From contig CANPZT010000011.1 of assembly GCA_947589135.1 (NCBI GenBank), positions 1 through 23,174 of the forward strand: a DNA stretch of 23,174 bases, in the 5' to 3' direction. The notes beneath the pieces were generated by a model. It was not told the origin of the DNA, did not search any database, and saw only the letters and a list, made by a program, of their open reading frames with translations. Below, one piece after another: positions 1 to 7,812 of this stretch (the stretch's first letter is position 1; every line of letters begins with the position of its first letter). Made by a program: the position numbers and the translations under genes. Origin of the DNA: an uncultured Clostridia bacterium (GTDB lineage Bacteria > Bacillota > Clostridia > TANB77 > CAG-508).

Positions 1-1908
1 TATTCAAACTATGTAGCAGGTACAAAGGTTCTAGTAGAGAATATAAGTGGTAATGAGTTAAAAAATGTAAATGTAAAAATGCAATTATTTGGACTAAGTA
101 TAGAAGACGAAAATGATATAAAATTCTATGATAAAGACATGGAAGATTTTGATGAAAATGAAATAACTGACATAAAATATAATAAAGAAGAAAACACTAT
201 AACTTTCAAAATTAACAAATTATCAGCCAATGAAAAAGTACTAGCTGTACTTACTACAATAGCAAATGCAATATCATTAGAAAAAAATTCAGAAACAGCT
301 GAAATATTAACTACAGTTACTACTGAAGATAATAATACATATAATTCTAATGTAGCATCAAGAAAAATTATACAAACTGAAAAAGATATAACAATAGAAC
401 AGGAAACTGATTTAGAAGAAGGAAAAATACTACAAGATGGTGATACATTTAATATAAAAGTAAAAATAAGCAACAATACAACAGAAGAAAGCGACTATTC
501 AATAGAGGATATTATTAAACGAGTATTTGAAATTAATAGCATAAAAATGATAAAAGACGGAGAAGAAATTGAAATAGAAGAAGAAAACTATGAGAACAAT
601 ATATTTACATATGAAGGAAATATTAGTGCCAAAAGTCAAATTGAATTTTATATAAATGTAACAGTCGTAGATTCAAATGAGTTAGAGGATTTACAAGCTA
701 CTAATGTTGTTGAATTATCTTTTAAAGACAATCAATACTCAAGTATATACTCAAATGAATTAGAATTTTCATTCAAGGAAATTGAAGATGACGATGAAGA
801 TGACGATGATGATTATGATTATGGTGATGATGAAAATAACAACAATAATAATGAAGGAAATAATAACAATTCAAATAATCAAGAAGAATCAAAAAGATAC
901 TCTATATCTGGAATAGCGTGGTTAGATAAAAATAAAGATGGAAAGATAAATAGCAATGAACAAAAAATATCTGGACTTCAAGTAAAATTAGCAGATAAAA
1001 ATACAGGAAAATTTATAGAAAATTCAGATACACAAACAGGACAAGATGGTAAATATACATTTACAGTAGAAAACGGGGAATATATAGCAGTATTCTTATA
1101 TGATGAACAAAAATATAACCTTACAGAGTACCAAAAAGCCGGTGTAGATGAAACAGAAAATTCAGATGCAATAAGCAAAAATGTAACAATAGATAATGCC
1201 GAAAAGATAGTAGGAATTACAGATACAATAGAAATTGAAAATGAAGGAATGAACAACATAAATATAGGTCTTATAGAAAAAGAAATATTTGATTTAAAAT
1301 TAGACAAATATGTATCAAAGATATCAGTAGCAAATAAGCAAGGAACAAAGGTATATGAGTATAACAATGAACAATTAGCAAAAGTAGATATACATTCTAA
1401 ATATTACCAAGGTTCAACAGTAGCTATTGAATATAAAATAGTAGTTACAAACGAAGGAGAAATAGAAGGATATGCTAATGAAATAGTAGATTACTTACCA
1501 GCAGAATTAAAATTCAATTCAGAATTAAATAAAAACTGGTATGTATCAAATGACGGAAGTATACACAACACAAGTCTATCAAATGAAAAAATAAAAGCAG
1601 GAGAAACTAAAAATATAACATTAGTATTAACAAAAGTACTAGATGAAAATGAAGCTGGATTAATATCAAATACAGCAGAAATATGCAAAAGTAGTAATAA
1701 CTCAAATATAGCTGACAGAGATTCAAAATCTGGAAATAGAGCAACAGGAGAAGATGATATAAGTACAGCTGGAGCAATTATTTCTATAGGTACAGGTATT
1801 GTTAAAATTTGTATAATAGGAATATTTATAATACTAGCAATTATTGGAGTAGTAATAATTATTATAAAAAGAAAGGAGGGAGAGAAGAGTGAAAAAAGCG
1901 ATAAATAA
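1..1908 (+). CDS. Surface protein with SdrD_B-like and DUF11-like domains, 3' part (5' end outside window)
   Basis: The frame is open from base 1, and the ATG at 79 is internal-looking with no ribosome binding site, so the gene starts upstream of the window. From N to C the visible part has a beta-rich region, an Asp/Glu-rich then Asn-rich linker (about nt 780-890), an SdrD_B/Cna_B-like domain starting near nt 898 (SISGIAWLDKNKDGKI, then SGLQVKL and DGKYTFTV), a DUF11-like repeat (about 1290-1690, EYKIVVTNEGEIEGYANEIV) and one membrane helix (about 1775-1870) with a short basic tail. The DNKDG-type loop of SdrD_B domains is usually a calcium site. No LPXTG motif is seen, so a plain C-terminal membrane anchor facing outwards is inferred. 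It overlaps the next ORF by 20 nt, which suggests co-translation. Its ligand is unknown. Confidence 0.8.
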   Translation, partial: YSNYVAGTKVLVENISGNELKNVNVKMQLFGLSIEDENDIKFYDKDMEDFDENEITDIKYNKEENTITFKINKLSANEKVLAVLTTIANAISLEKNSETAEILTTVTTEDNNTYNSNVASRKIIQTEKDITIEQETDLEEGKILQDGDTFNIKVKISNNTTEESDYSIEDIIKRVFEINSIKMIKDGEEIEIEEENYENNIFTYEGNISAKSQIEFYINVTVVDSNELEDLQATNVVELSFKDNQYSSIYSNELEFSFKEIEDDDEDDDDDYDYGDDENNNNNNEGNNNNSNNQEESKRYSISGIAWLDKNKDGKINSNEQKISGLQVKLADKNTGKFIENSDTQTGQDGKYTFTVENGEYIAVFLYDEQKYNLTEYQKAGVDETENSDAISKNVTIDNAEKIVGITDTIEIENEGMNNINIGLIEKEIFDLKLDKYVSKISVANKQGTKVYEYNNEQLAKVDIHSKYYQGSTVAIEYKIVVTNEGEIEGYANEIVDYLPAELKFNSELNKNWYVSNDGSIHNTSLSNEKIKAGETKNITLVLTKVLDENEAGLISNTAEICKSSNNSNIADRDSKSGNRATGEDDISTAGAIISIGTGIVKICIIGIFIILAIIGVVIIIIKRKEGEKSEKSDK

Positions 1909-2632
1909 ATTATTTATAGTTATTTTATCAATGGTATTTTTTATAGTAACAAATAGTGTAGTAAGTAGTGCTGCTAATAAGCATACGATTACAGTAGAAC
2001 AAAAAAATGGAGATACAAAAAAAATTGAAAATGATTATGATTTAGCAGAATATGCTAAAGAGCATTCAAAAGCTTTTGTAAATTGTAATTTAAATGAACA
2101 AGTAGGTAAAAAAATAGATTTATATTACCCAGAGAATGATAATGATCCAAGTACTATAGATTTAAAAACTGCAGCTTGTATGTATCATGATCAAAGTGGA
2201 AATAAAAGTGGAATATATACAATATGTAATGTAATTGATATAGAAGGAAGGCATGCAATTATATATGGAGAGGATGGTGATAGTGAGGCAACAAATACCT
2301 TAATTGGATCTATGGGGCGTGCTATATATAAAATTTTTAATTATAATAAAAAAAATAACGAAACATGGAGGAATTTTAGTTGGAAATCTATTTTGAAGAA
2401 TATATTTATAAATGAAAAAAATGGATTAAAAAAGAAAGTAGATGATGGTTTCCTACAAGTAAAAAATCCTGATGCAGAGTCTATGTATCAAGCAGTTCAA
2501 TGGGATGATGCTATAAATTCAGGAGAAGAAAGTGGAAATCCAGCTAATAAACCAGAAAAGAAACCAACAACATTTAAGTTAAATAAAGATCGGATACATT
2601 GGCCCTTTAAAAATGAACAAAGGAGGATATGA
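1889..2632 (+). CDS. Secreted N-terminal part of a giant surface adhesin, cut off by an apparent frameshift
   Basis: The 247-residue ORF starts at GTG 1889, fixed by AAAGGAGGG at 1872-1880. Residues 1-30 form a Sec signal peptide (MKKAINKLFIVILSMVFFIV core, likely cleaved after SSAA). A globular region of no family I recognise follows, with CMYHDQSG and TICNVIDI stretches. The end is a Pro/Lys linker (PANKPEKKPTTFKLNKD) and then a short tail, RIHWPFKNEQRRI. The protein has a signal peptide but no anchor, while the overlapping downstream ORF has an anchor but no signal peptide. I therefore read the two as one gene interrupted near 2583-2632. It lies 3' of, and overlapping with, another anchored surface protein gene. 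Confidence 0.75.
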   Translation: MKKAINKLFIVILSMVFFIVTNSVVSSAANKHTITVEQKNGDTKKIENDYDLAEYAKEHSKAFVNCNLNEQVGKKIDLYYPENDNDPSTIDLKTAACMYHDQSGNKSGIYTICNVIDIEGRHAIIYGEDGDSEATNTLIGSMGRAIYKIFNYNKKNNETWRNFSWKSILKNIFINEKNGLKKKVDDGFLQVKNPDAESMYQAVQWDDAINSGEESGNPANKPEKKPTTFKLNKDRIHWPFKNEQRRI

Positions 2633-5600
2633 AATTGAGAATGGTTATTTAACTATAAATAATGAAGAAAAAATAAAAATTGAAAAATGCTATGTTAAGT
2701 CATCATCAGGAGAATATAAAAGAACAAACTGGGAAGATTTGAAAAATGGTAAAAATTTTTATATAAAATGTAATCAGAATGTAGGAAAAAAATATAGTTT
2801 GAGTTTTAAATTATATTTTAGATGTAAAGGTTATAAGGCAAGAATAGTTTTACTTAAAGAAAATGCTGCTGGTGGCCAAAATTTAGCAATTTATGGAGTT
2901 AATACAGTAGAAGGTGGTTATATTCCGGATTGTGAAAAATACATAGAATGGAAGCTTAATAAGGATTCTGGTGGAGGTCCTGACAGTGATGATGATTCAC
3001 ATAACCCAGCTTTTGGACAACTTAATGTAATCAAAAAAGATGCTGACACTGGGGATCCTATTAAAGGTGCTACATTTGGATTATATAGAAGCACACCAAT
3101 TGTTGAGGTTTATGAAAATTCAGATGGGACAAAATCTTCAAGATTAAATGGATATTCAAGTTCTTCTCAAATCTCTACTGCAACAACTGATAGTTCAGGA
3201 GTTGCTAGATGGAGTAATCTGGAGAAGGCATACACATGTTACTATACTTATCAATATTTATATACTTGGGAAGAATGGGAAACTACTACCTCTGATGGTG
3301 TTGAAACCAAGAAATTGGTTCCCAAATCGGAGTGGAGGACTAAAGAAGTTTGGGAAGATTATGATTATCAATATTATATTAAAGAAGAAAGTTGTCCTGA
3401 ACCTTATGACTTTAATGATCAAGCTTTATGTGGTAATAAGATTTCAACAGAGGTATTTACATTACAAAAGGATGGATCAACAACTTACAATTTTGTGAAC
3501 ACATTATTAGGTGATATACAAATTGAGAAAATAGATAGTTATAAAGAAGACAATGTAGAAGAAGACAATTTTAAAATGGTAAATGGAGTTCAGTTTAAAA
3601 TATGGTATATAGATGATAGTGGAACTAAACAATATATCAGCTCTTATTCGGAAGTAGATCCAGGACCTTCAAATATACAATTTACTACTAATGAAAGTTC
3701 AGCAAAATTATTTGTAACAGGTACAGATGGACATGCTGATGGATATATCGACTTAAAAAATATTCCAGGTTGGCGAACATATTATACACAAGAGGTAGGA
3801 CTACAAAATCCAGAAGATGAAGATTTCTATGAGTTGGATTTAGACGAATATGAATTAGATTTAAGTAATCCAATAGAAGATAATACAGCCACAGCAACAG
3901 TAACGGTAGACAATCCACAAGCATATACAAAAATCTCAGGTAAAGTATTGGAAGATGATGTAACAGGAAAAACATCACAACCTAATGCCTTATATGATAA
4001 TGGAGAACATCTAGTATCAGGTATAGAAGTAAGATTAATATATTCAGGAACTGATCAGACAGTAATAAATCAAAAAGGAGAAGAATGTAAAACTTATACA
4101 GATTCAAATGGTTTTTATGAATTTAAAAGAATTCTAAAAAAAGAACTAGGTGAGTATCGTGTAAGATTCATATATAATGGATTAAAATATGAGAGTGTAA
4201 CTCCTAATTTTGACAACGATAATGGCTCAAAAGCAGAAGATATAGATAGAAGTCAATTTGAAGAAAAATATGCAACGATAGAAAAAGGCATTGCAAAAGA
4301 TAGACAAGGTAATAAAACATATAATCTAACTTATGATAAAAACAAAGGTGCATCAACATTAATTGGAGATGGAGGATATGGAGACAATGGAGAATGGATA
4401 GAACCAACAGGACTAGGATATACAGATGATGCGAAAGGAAAAATAACAACTGATGGAAATAATTCAAATTTACCTGTAATCACTATGTATGCAGAAACAG
4501 TGGAAATAAATTTAAACAATGAAAAATATTATAAAATACCAGAAGGAGGAAAATGTCCAGAAGTTAGAAATATAAACCTAGGAATAAAGCTAAGAGAGCA
4601 AACAGATAATGACTTAATTAAAGATCTTCAAAATGTAAGGATTGAAATTAATGACAAAGAATATACATATAACTATGACTCAAAAGACCCAGAAGGTGAA
4701 GAGGGAGATTATGGTGTCGAATGGGAAAGAAAATTTAAAAAAGGATCTTACAAAAGGCCAATTTATAAATCTGATTACACTTGGACAAATCCAAACAATC
4801 CAGACAAAGAATTAAAGGTATTTGTTACATATAAAATAACCTTAAACAATAAAGCTACAACATTATCAACTAAAATAAATAGTATAGTAGACTATTACGA
4901 TACAAGATACACACTAGTTGACAGGGACGATAGGGCTGGAATAGGTACAGAACTAAATGAAAAAGGAAACATAGATAAGAGTACAGAGATAGATGATATA
5001 GAGAAAAAAGACAATAACAATGGATATAACACTCTATCAATAAAATTAAATTCAATAGATAAAATAGAAGCTGGAAAAAACAAAAATATTTACATACAAT
5101 TTGAATTAGATAGACAAACTGTTAAAAGTATGATAGAGGGAAATCAAGCAGATTTAGAAAATATAGCAGAAATAACATCATATTCTACATTTAATAAAGA
5201 TGGTAAGATATATGGAAGTATTGATGTAAATTCAGCACCGGAAAATGCCAAACCAGGAGACATAGCAACATATGAAACTGATACAGACAATGCACAATCA
5301 TTAAAAATAGTAGAAAATCCAAATGTAAGAACAATAAATGGTATAGTATTTTACGATAAGACAAATAATGAGTTAAGGACAGGAGAAATAAGAGAAGGCG
5401 ATGGAAAATATGATAGTACAACTGAAAAAGGAATTGAAAATGTTAAAGTAAAAATTTATGAATCTGGAACAGGTTTAGAATACTATACTGGAGAAGGTAA
5501 ATACAAAAATGTAGATGGAACATCATATGATCAATATGAAACACCAGCTCAAATAGATGAAGAAACGAGTAAAACTGATTCAGAAGGAAGATTTGAAATC

Positions 5601-7004
5601 AAAGGATTTATACCAGGAGATTTCTATGTAAGTTATACATGGGGAGACAAGCAATTTATAGATGTAAACGGAGATGGAAAAATAGATAAAGTTGATGATG
5701 ATAAATACGGAGCAGATAGACTAACAGTACAAAACTTTAAAGCTACTATTTATGATGAATCAAGATATAACAATAATAATTCAAATCCATATTGGTATAG
5801 AAATCAAGAAGATAGATACTCAGATGCTTTAGATTCATATAATATAAGAAATACTATAGATGAAGAATTGAAAAACATTGTATATGATGAAAATAGAGAT
5901 GGAGATAAACGACATAACTATCAAAATAAAGAAATGACATCAACGACATTAAAAATGAGTATAGAAGTTGAAAACGAAAATATACAAGGACAAACAGAAG
6001 GAAAATATGATGTAAATAATATAGACTTTGGTATAGTAGAAAGAGCAAGACAAAGAATACAATTAAAGAAATATATTAGTCATTTAAGATTAACAGTTGG
6101 AGATTCAGTCATTTCAGATATAACACTTGATGAAAGCGGTAACCATGCAGAAGGAGAAAGTAAATATGTTACATATATGGGACCAACACAAAATACAAAT
6201 ACATATAATCCGGGATTTGTAAAAGTAGAACTAGATAATGAATTATTACAAGGTTCAAAATTAGAAGTAACATATACAATAAAATTCGAAAATCTAAGTG
6301 AAGTAGACATTAATAATGCAAGTTATTATAATCATGGTAGCACAGCAAGTGAAAACGGCACATATAGATTGAAGAAATTAGAAACAGGTGGAAATATAAA
6401 AGAAACCGACAGTTACTGGAATGAAAGCCAAGTAATGAAAATAAGACCAAGTGTTATAGTAGATTATTTAGATAGAGATTGGGGATATGAAGCTGATAAT
6501 AATAGCGATTGGAAAGCTATAACTAAAGAAGAATATCAAAATAATGACGGTACAATATTTAAAAATTCAGAAGGACACGCATTACCAAAAGCTGATGATG
6601 TATTGAAAGCAAATGAAATTAATAATAGAAATATATTATATACAGAAAGACTATTTAACGAAGAAGTATTACCAGGTAGTGCAACAAATGTTAATTTAAA
6701 GGTAGGAAAATTATTAACAACAACAGATGAAATAGAACTACACAATGATACAGAATTACTAGAAATAAATAAAACTGGAGGAAGTGAAATATTAGAAAAT
6801 AAACAAGATAGAAAGCAAACAAACCCAGGAAATAATCCACCAGGAAATCCTCCACAAGAATCAGATGAAGCAGAAGCACAAACAGCAATGGTAACACCAA
6901 GTACAGGTAAAAATTTAGGATATGTTGTACCAATAACAATAGGTATAGTAACTTTAACAATACTAGGAGTTGGAGTTATAATTATCAAGAAAAAAGTTTT
7001 ATAA
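2613..7004 (+). CDS. Giant multi-domain surface protein (SpaA/SdrD_B repeats, TPSTG-plus-helix C-terminus), 3' part of a frameshifted gene
   Basis: The 1463-residue frame lacks a signal peptide, and its nominal ATG at 2613 has no ribosome binding site. AGGAGG lies inside its first codons. Domains in order: an unknown beta region (1-120); SpaA-like prealbumin folds (about 135-300, starting GQLNVIKKDADTGDPIKGA, and about 300-435); an SdrD_B-like domain (about 440-560, KISGKVLEDDVTGK); further beta modules; a second SdrD_B-like domain (about 907-1060, INGIVFYDKTNNELRTG) holding a calcium-type loop DVNGDGKIDKVDDD near 1016; a large C-terminal module (about 1147-1420); TPSTG at 1428-1432; a hydrophobic helix (about 1436-1459); and tail KKKVL. 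TPSTG followed by helix and lysines resembles a sortase signal with T in place of L. The probable role is a wall-anchored stalk or adhesin. A strong terminator follows. Confidence 0.8.
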   Translation: MNKGGYEIENGYLTINNEEKIKIEKCYVKSSSGEYKRTNWEDLKNGKNFYIKCNQNVGKKYSLSFKLYFRCKGYKARIVLLKENAAGGQNLAIYGVNTVEGGYIPDCEKYIEWKLNKDSGGGPDSDDDSHNPAFGQLNVIKKDADTGDPIKGATFGLYRSTPIVEVYENSDGTKSSRLNGYSSSSQISTATTDSSGVARWSNLEKAYTCYYTYQYLYTWEEWETTTSDGVETKKLVPKSEWRTKEVWEDYDYQYYIKEESCPEPYDFNDQALCGNKISTEVFTLQKDGSTTYNFVNTLLGDIQIEKIDSYKEDNVEEDNFKMVNGVQFKIWYIDDSGTKQYISSYSEVDPGPSNIQFTTNESSAKLFVTGTDGHADGYIDLKNIPGWRTYYTQEVGLQNPEDEDFYELDLDEYELDLSNPIEDNTATATVTVDNPQAYTKISGKVLEDDVTGKTSQPNALYDNGEHLVSGIEVRLIYSGTDQTVINQKGEECKTYTDSNGFYEFKRILKKELGEYRVRFIYNGLKYESVTPNFDNDNGSKAEDIDRSQFEEKYATIEKGIAKDRQGNKTYNLTYDKNKGASTLIGDGGYGDNGEWIEPTGLGYTDDAKGKITTDGNNSNLPVITMYAETVEINLNNEKYYKIPEGGKCPEVRNINLGIKLREQTDNDLIKDLQNVRIEINDKEYTYNYDSKDPEGEEGDYGVEWERKFKKGSYKRPIYKSDYTWTNPNNPDKELKVFVTYKITLNNKATTLSTKINSIVDYYDTRYTLVDRDDRAGIGTELNEKGNIDKSTEIDDIEKKDNNNGYNTLSIKLNSIDKIEAGKNKNIYIQFELDRQTVKSMIEGNQADLENIAEITSYSTFNKDGKIYGSIDVNSAPENAKPGDIATYETDTDNAQSLKIVENPNVRTINGIVFYDKTNNELRTGEIREGDGKYDSTTEKGIENVKVKIYESGTGLEYYTGEGKYKNVDGTSYDQYETPAQIDEETSKTDSEGRFEIKGFIPGDFYVSYTWGDKQFIDVNGDGKIDKVDDDKYGADRLTVQNFKATIYDESRYNNNNSNPYWYRNQEDRYSDALDSYNIRNTIDEELKNIVYDENRDGDKRHNYQNKEMTSTTLKMSIEVENENIQGQTEGKYDVNNIDFGIVERARQRIQLKKYISHLRLTVGDSVISDITLDESGNHAEGESKYVTYMGPTQNTNTYNPGFVKVELDNELLQGSKLEVTYTIKFENLSEVDINNASYYNHGSTASENGTYRLKKLETGGNIKETDSYWNESQVMKIRPSVIVDYLDRDWGYEADNNSDWKAITKEEYQNNDGTIFKNSEGHALPKADDVLKANEINNRNILYTERLFNEEVLPGSATNVNLKVGKLLTTTDEIELHNDTELLEINKTGGSEILENKQDRKQTNPGNNPPGNPPQESDEAEAQTAMVTPSTGKNLGYVVPITIGIVTLTILGVGVIIIKKKVL

Positions 7005-7016
7005 TTATAAAATTTG

Positions 7017-7054
7017 AAAACATGACTACTATAAAAAGGTAGTCATGTTTTTTT
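7017..7054 (+). terminator. Rho-independent terminator of the surface-protein locus
   Basis: A perfect 13-bp stem (AAAACATGACTAC at 7017-7029 with its complement at 7039-7051) closes a 9-nt loop and merges into a run of seven T (7048-7054). It lies 13 nt after the stop of the 1463-aa ORF. Confidence 0.92.
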
Positions 7055-7057
7055 GAA

Positions 7058-7102
7058 TAAAAAAATACTATAAGATATATTGTGAAATATTCTTATAGTA
7101 TT
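7058..7102 (-). terminator. Terminator of tRNA-fMet
   Basis: An 11-bp perfect inverted repeat (AATACTATAAG at 7064-7074, complement at 7092-7102) lies just 3' of the tRNA on the minus strand. It is followed on that strand by a T-rich run (A-rich 7058-7065 on the plus strand). Confidence 0.8.
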
Positions 7103-7107
7103 AATTT

Positions 7108-7183
7108 TGGTTGCGGGGGGAGGACTCGAACCTCCGACCTTTGGGTTATGAGCCCAACGAGCTGCCAACTGCTCCACCCCGCG
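7108..7183 (-). tRNA. Initiator tRNA-fMet (anticodon CAT), CCA encoded
   Basis: On the minus strand the RNA runs from CGCGGGGTGGAGCAG to CCCCGCAACCA, a 76-nt cloverleaf with anticodon CAT in TTGGGCTCATAACCCAA. Two marks show it is the initiator and not elongator Met: the unpaired C1-A72 end (starts CGCGGGG, ends CCCCGCA before CCA) and three consecutive G-C pairs in the anticodon stem. It stands alone, with its own promoter and terminator, opposite in direction to the flanking genes. Confidence 0.96.
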
Positions 7184-7201
7184 ATGTAATTAACAATCTA
7201 T

Positions 7202-7230
7202 ATTTTACTACTAAAAAGCATAAAAGTCAA
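7202..7230 (-). promoter_or_regulatory. Sigma-A promoter of tRNA-fMet
   Basis: On the minus strand TTGACT (7225-7230) and TAAAAT (7202-7207) are separated by exactly 17 nt. They end 18 nt before the first tRNA base. Confidence 0.8.
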
Positions 7231-7395
7231 TACCTTTATATAAAGTTGTTTAACATAAATGTATAAAAACATATTAAACCTTTTTATAATAAACAGTTTC
7301 AAAGCTAAAAGGTAATAAAATATAATATTTTTATAAATATTATATGAATAAAATGGAAAAGTATTCTAAAAAAATAAAAAAATTTATAAAAAGTA

Positions 7396-7424
7396 TTGAC
7401 AAAAACTGGAAATGAAATTATAAT
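7396..7424 (+). promoter_or_regulatory. Perfect sigma-A promoter with a palindrome at the start site, no adjacent gene
   Basis: TTGACA (7396-7401), 17 nt, then TATAAT (7419-7424): full consensus. Transcription would begin near 7431, at a perfect 14-bp palindrome AAGTTAATTAACTT (7432-7445), which has the right place for an operator. The next convincing gene, comM, begins 380 nt further on, so this would give a long leader holding the 220-bp inverted-repeat segment. Confidence 0.7.
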
Positions 7425-7431
7425 ACATAAC

Positions 7432-7445
7432 AAGTTAATTAACTT
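7432..7445. promoter_or_regulatory. 14-bp palindrome, candidate operator
   Basis: AAGTTAATTAACTT is its own reverse complement and begins about 8 nt after a consensus -10 box. In such AT-rich DNA a chance match is possible. Its position right at the predicted start site is the reason to list it. Confidence 0.35.
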
Positions 7446-7580
7446 ATTATGAAAACAAAAGAATTTATTCAAAAAATATTAATTCATTTATTGTTTATTA
7501 CTATTTATTTAATTCGTATTTATTTAATTTAAAATACTAAAAAATTATATCAAAATACTGAATTCAAAAAACTAAATAAA

Positions 7581-7800
7581 ACTAAATCTGTTTAAATATT
7601 TGAGGCCATTATAGTTTCCCCATTATTTAATATATATTCTATAATTTTATAAAACTTTAAAACTAAAACATGAAATTTGAAATAATAATTAAAAAGTTAA
7701 TTCCATAAAAATCCATAAAAGTATAAAAATAGTTAACACAAAAACATCCTTTATTTTACATATATACTATAATGGCTTCAAATATTTAAACAGATTTAGT
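7581..7800. repeat. 220-bp segment bounded by 35-bp inverted repeats (MITE-like or leader foldback)
   Basis: The arms 7581-7615 (ACTAAATCTGTTTAAATATT...) and 7766-7800 are reverse complements at 34 of 35 positions. The one mismatch (GGCC against GGCT) could still pair as G-U in RNA. The 150 bp between the arms is AT-rich with no ORF. The right arm ends 5 nt before the comM ribosome binding site. No clear target-site duplication is visible. The rest of the gene-free stretch 7231-7580 shows only the promoter and palindrome listed separately. Confidence 0.65.
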
Positions 7801-7812
7801 AGAAAGGAGAAT

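Noticed and set aside
3688..3978. Minus-strand ORFs across the surface-protein genes and topA
   Set aside because: Leu/Ser/Phe-rich shadows of A-rich coding sequence, with no ribosome binding sites or recognisable motifs.
7449..7532. 27-codon hydrophobic ORF (MKTKEFIQKILIHLLF...) just after the perfect promoter
   Set aside because: No ribosome binding site, and composition explained by AT-rich DNA; no antisense promoter as found at the real toxin candidate.
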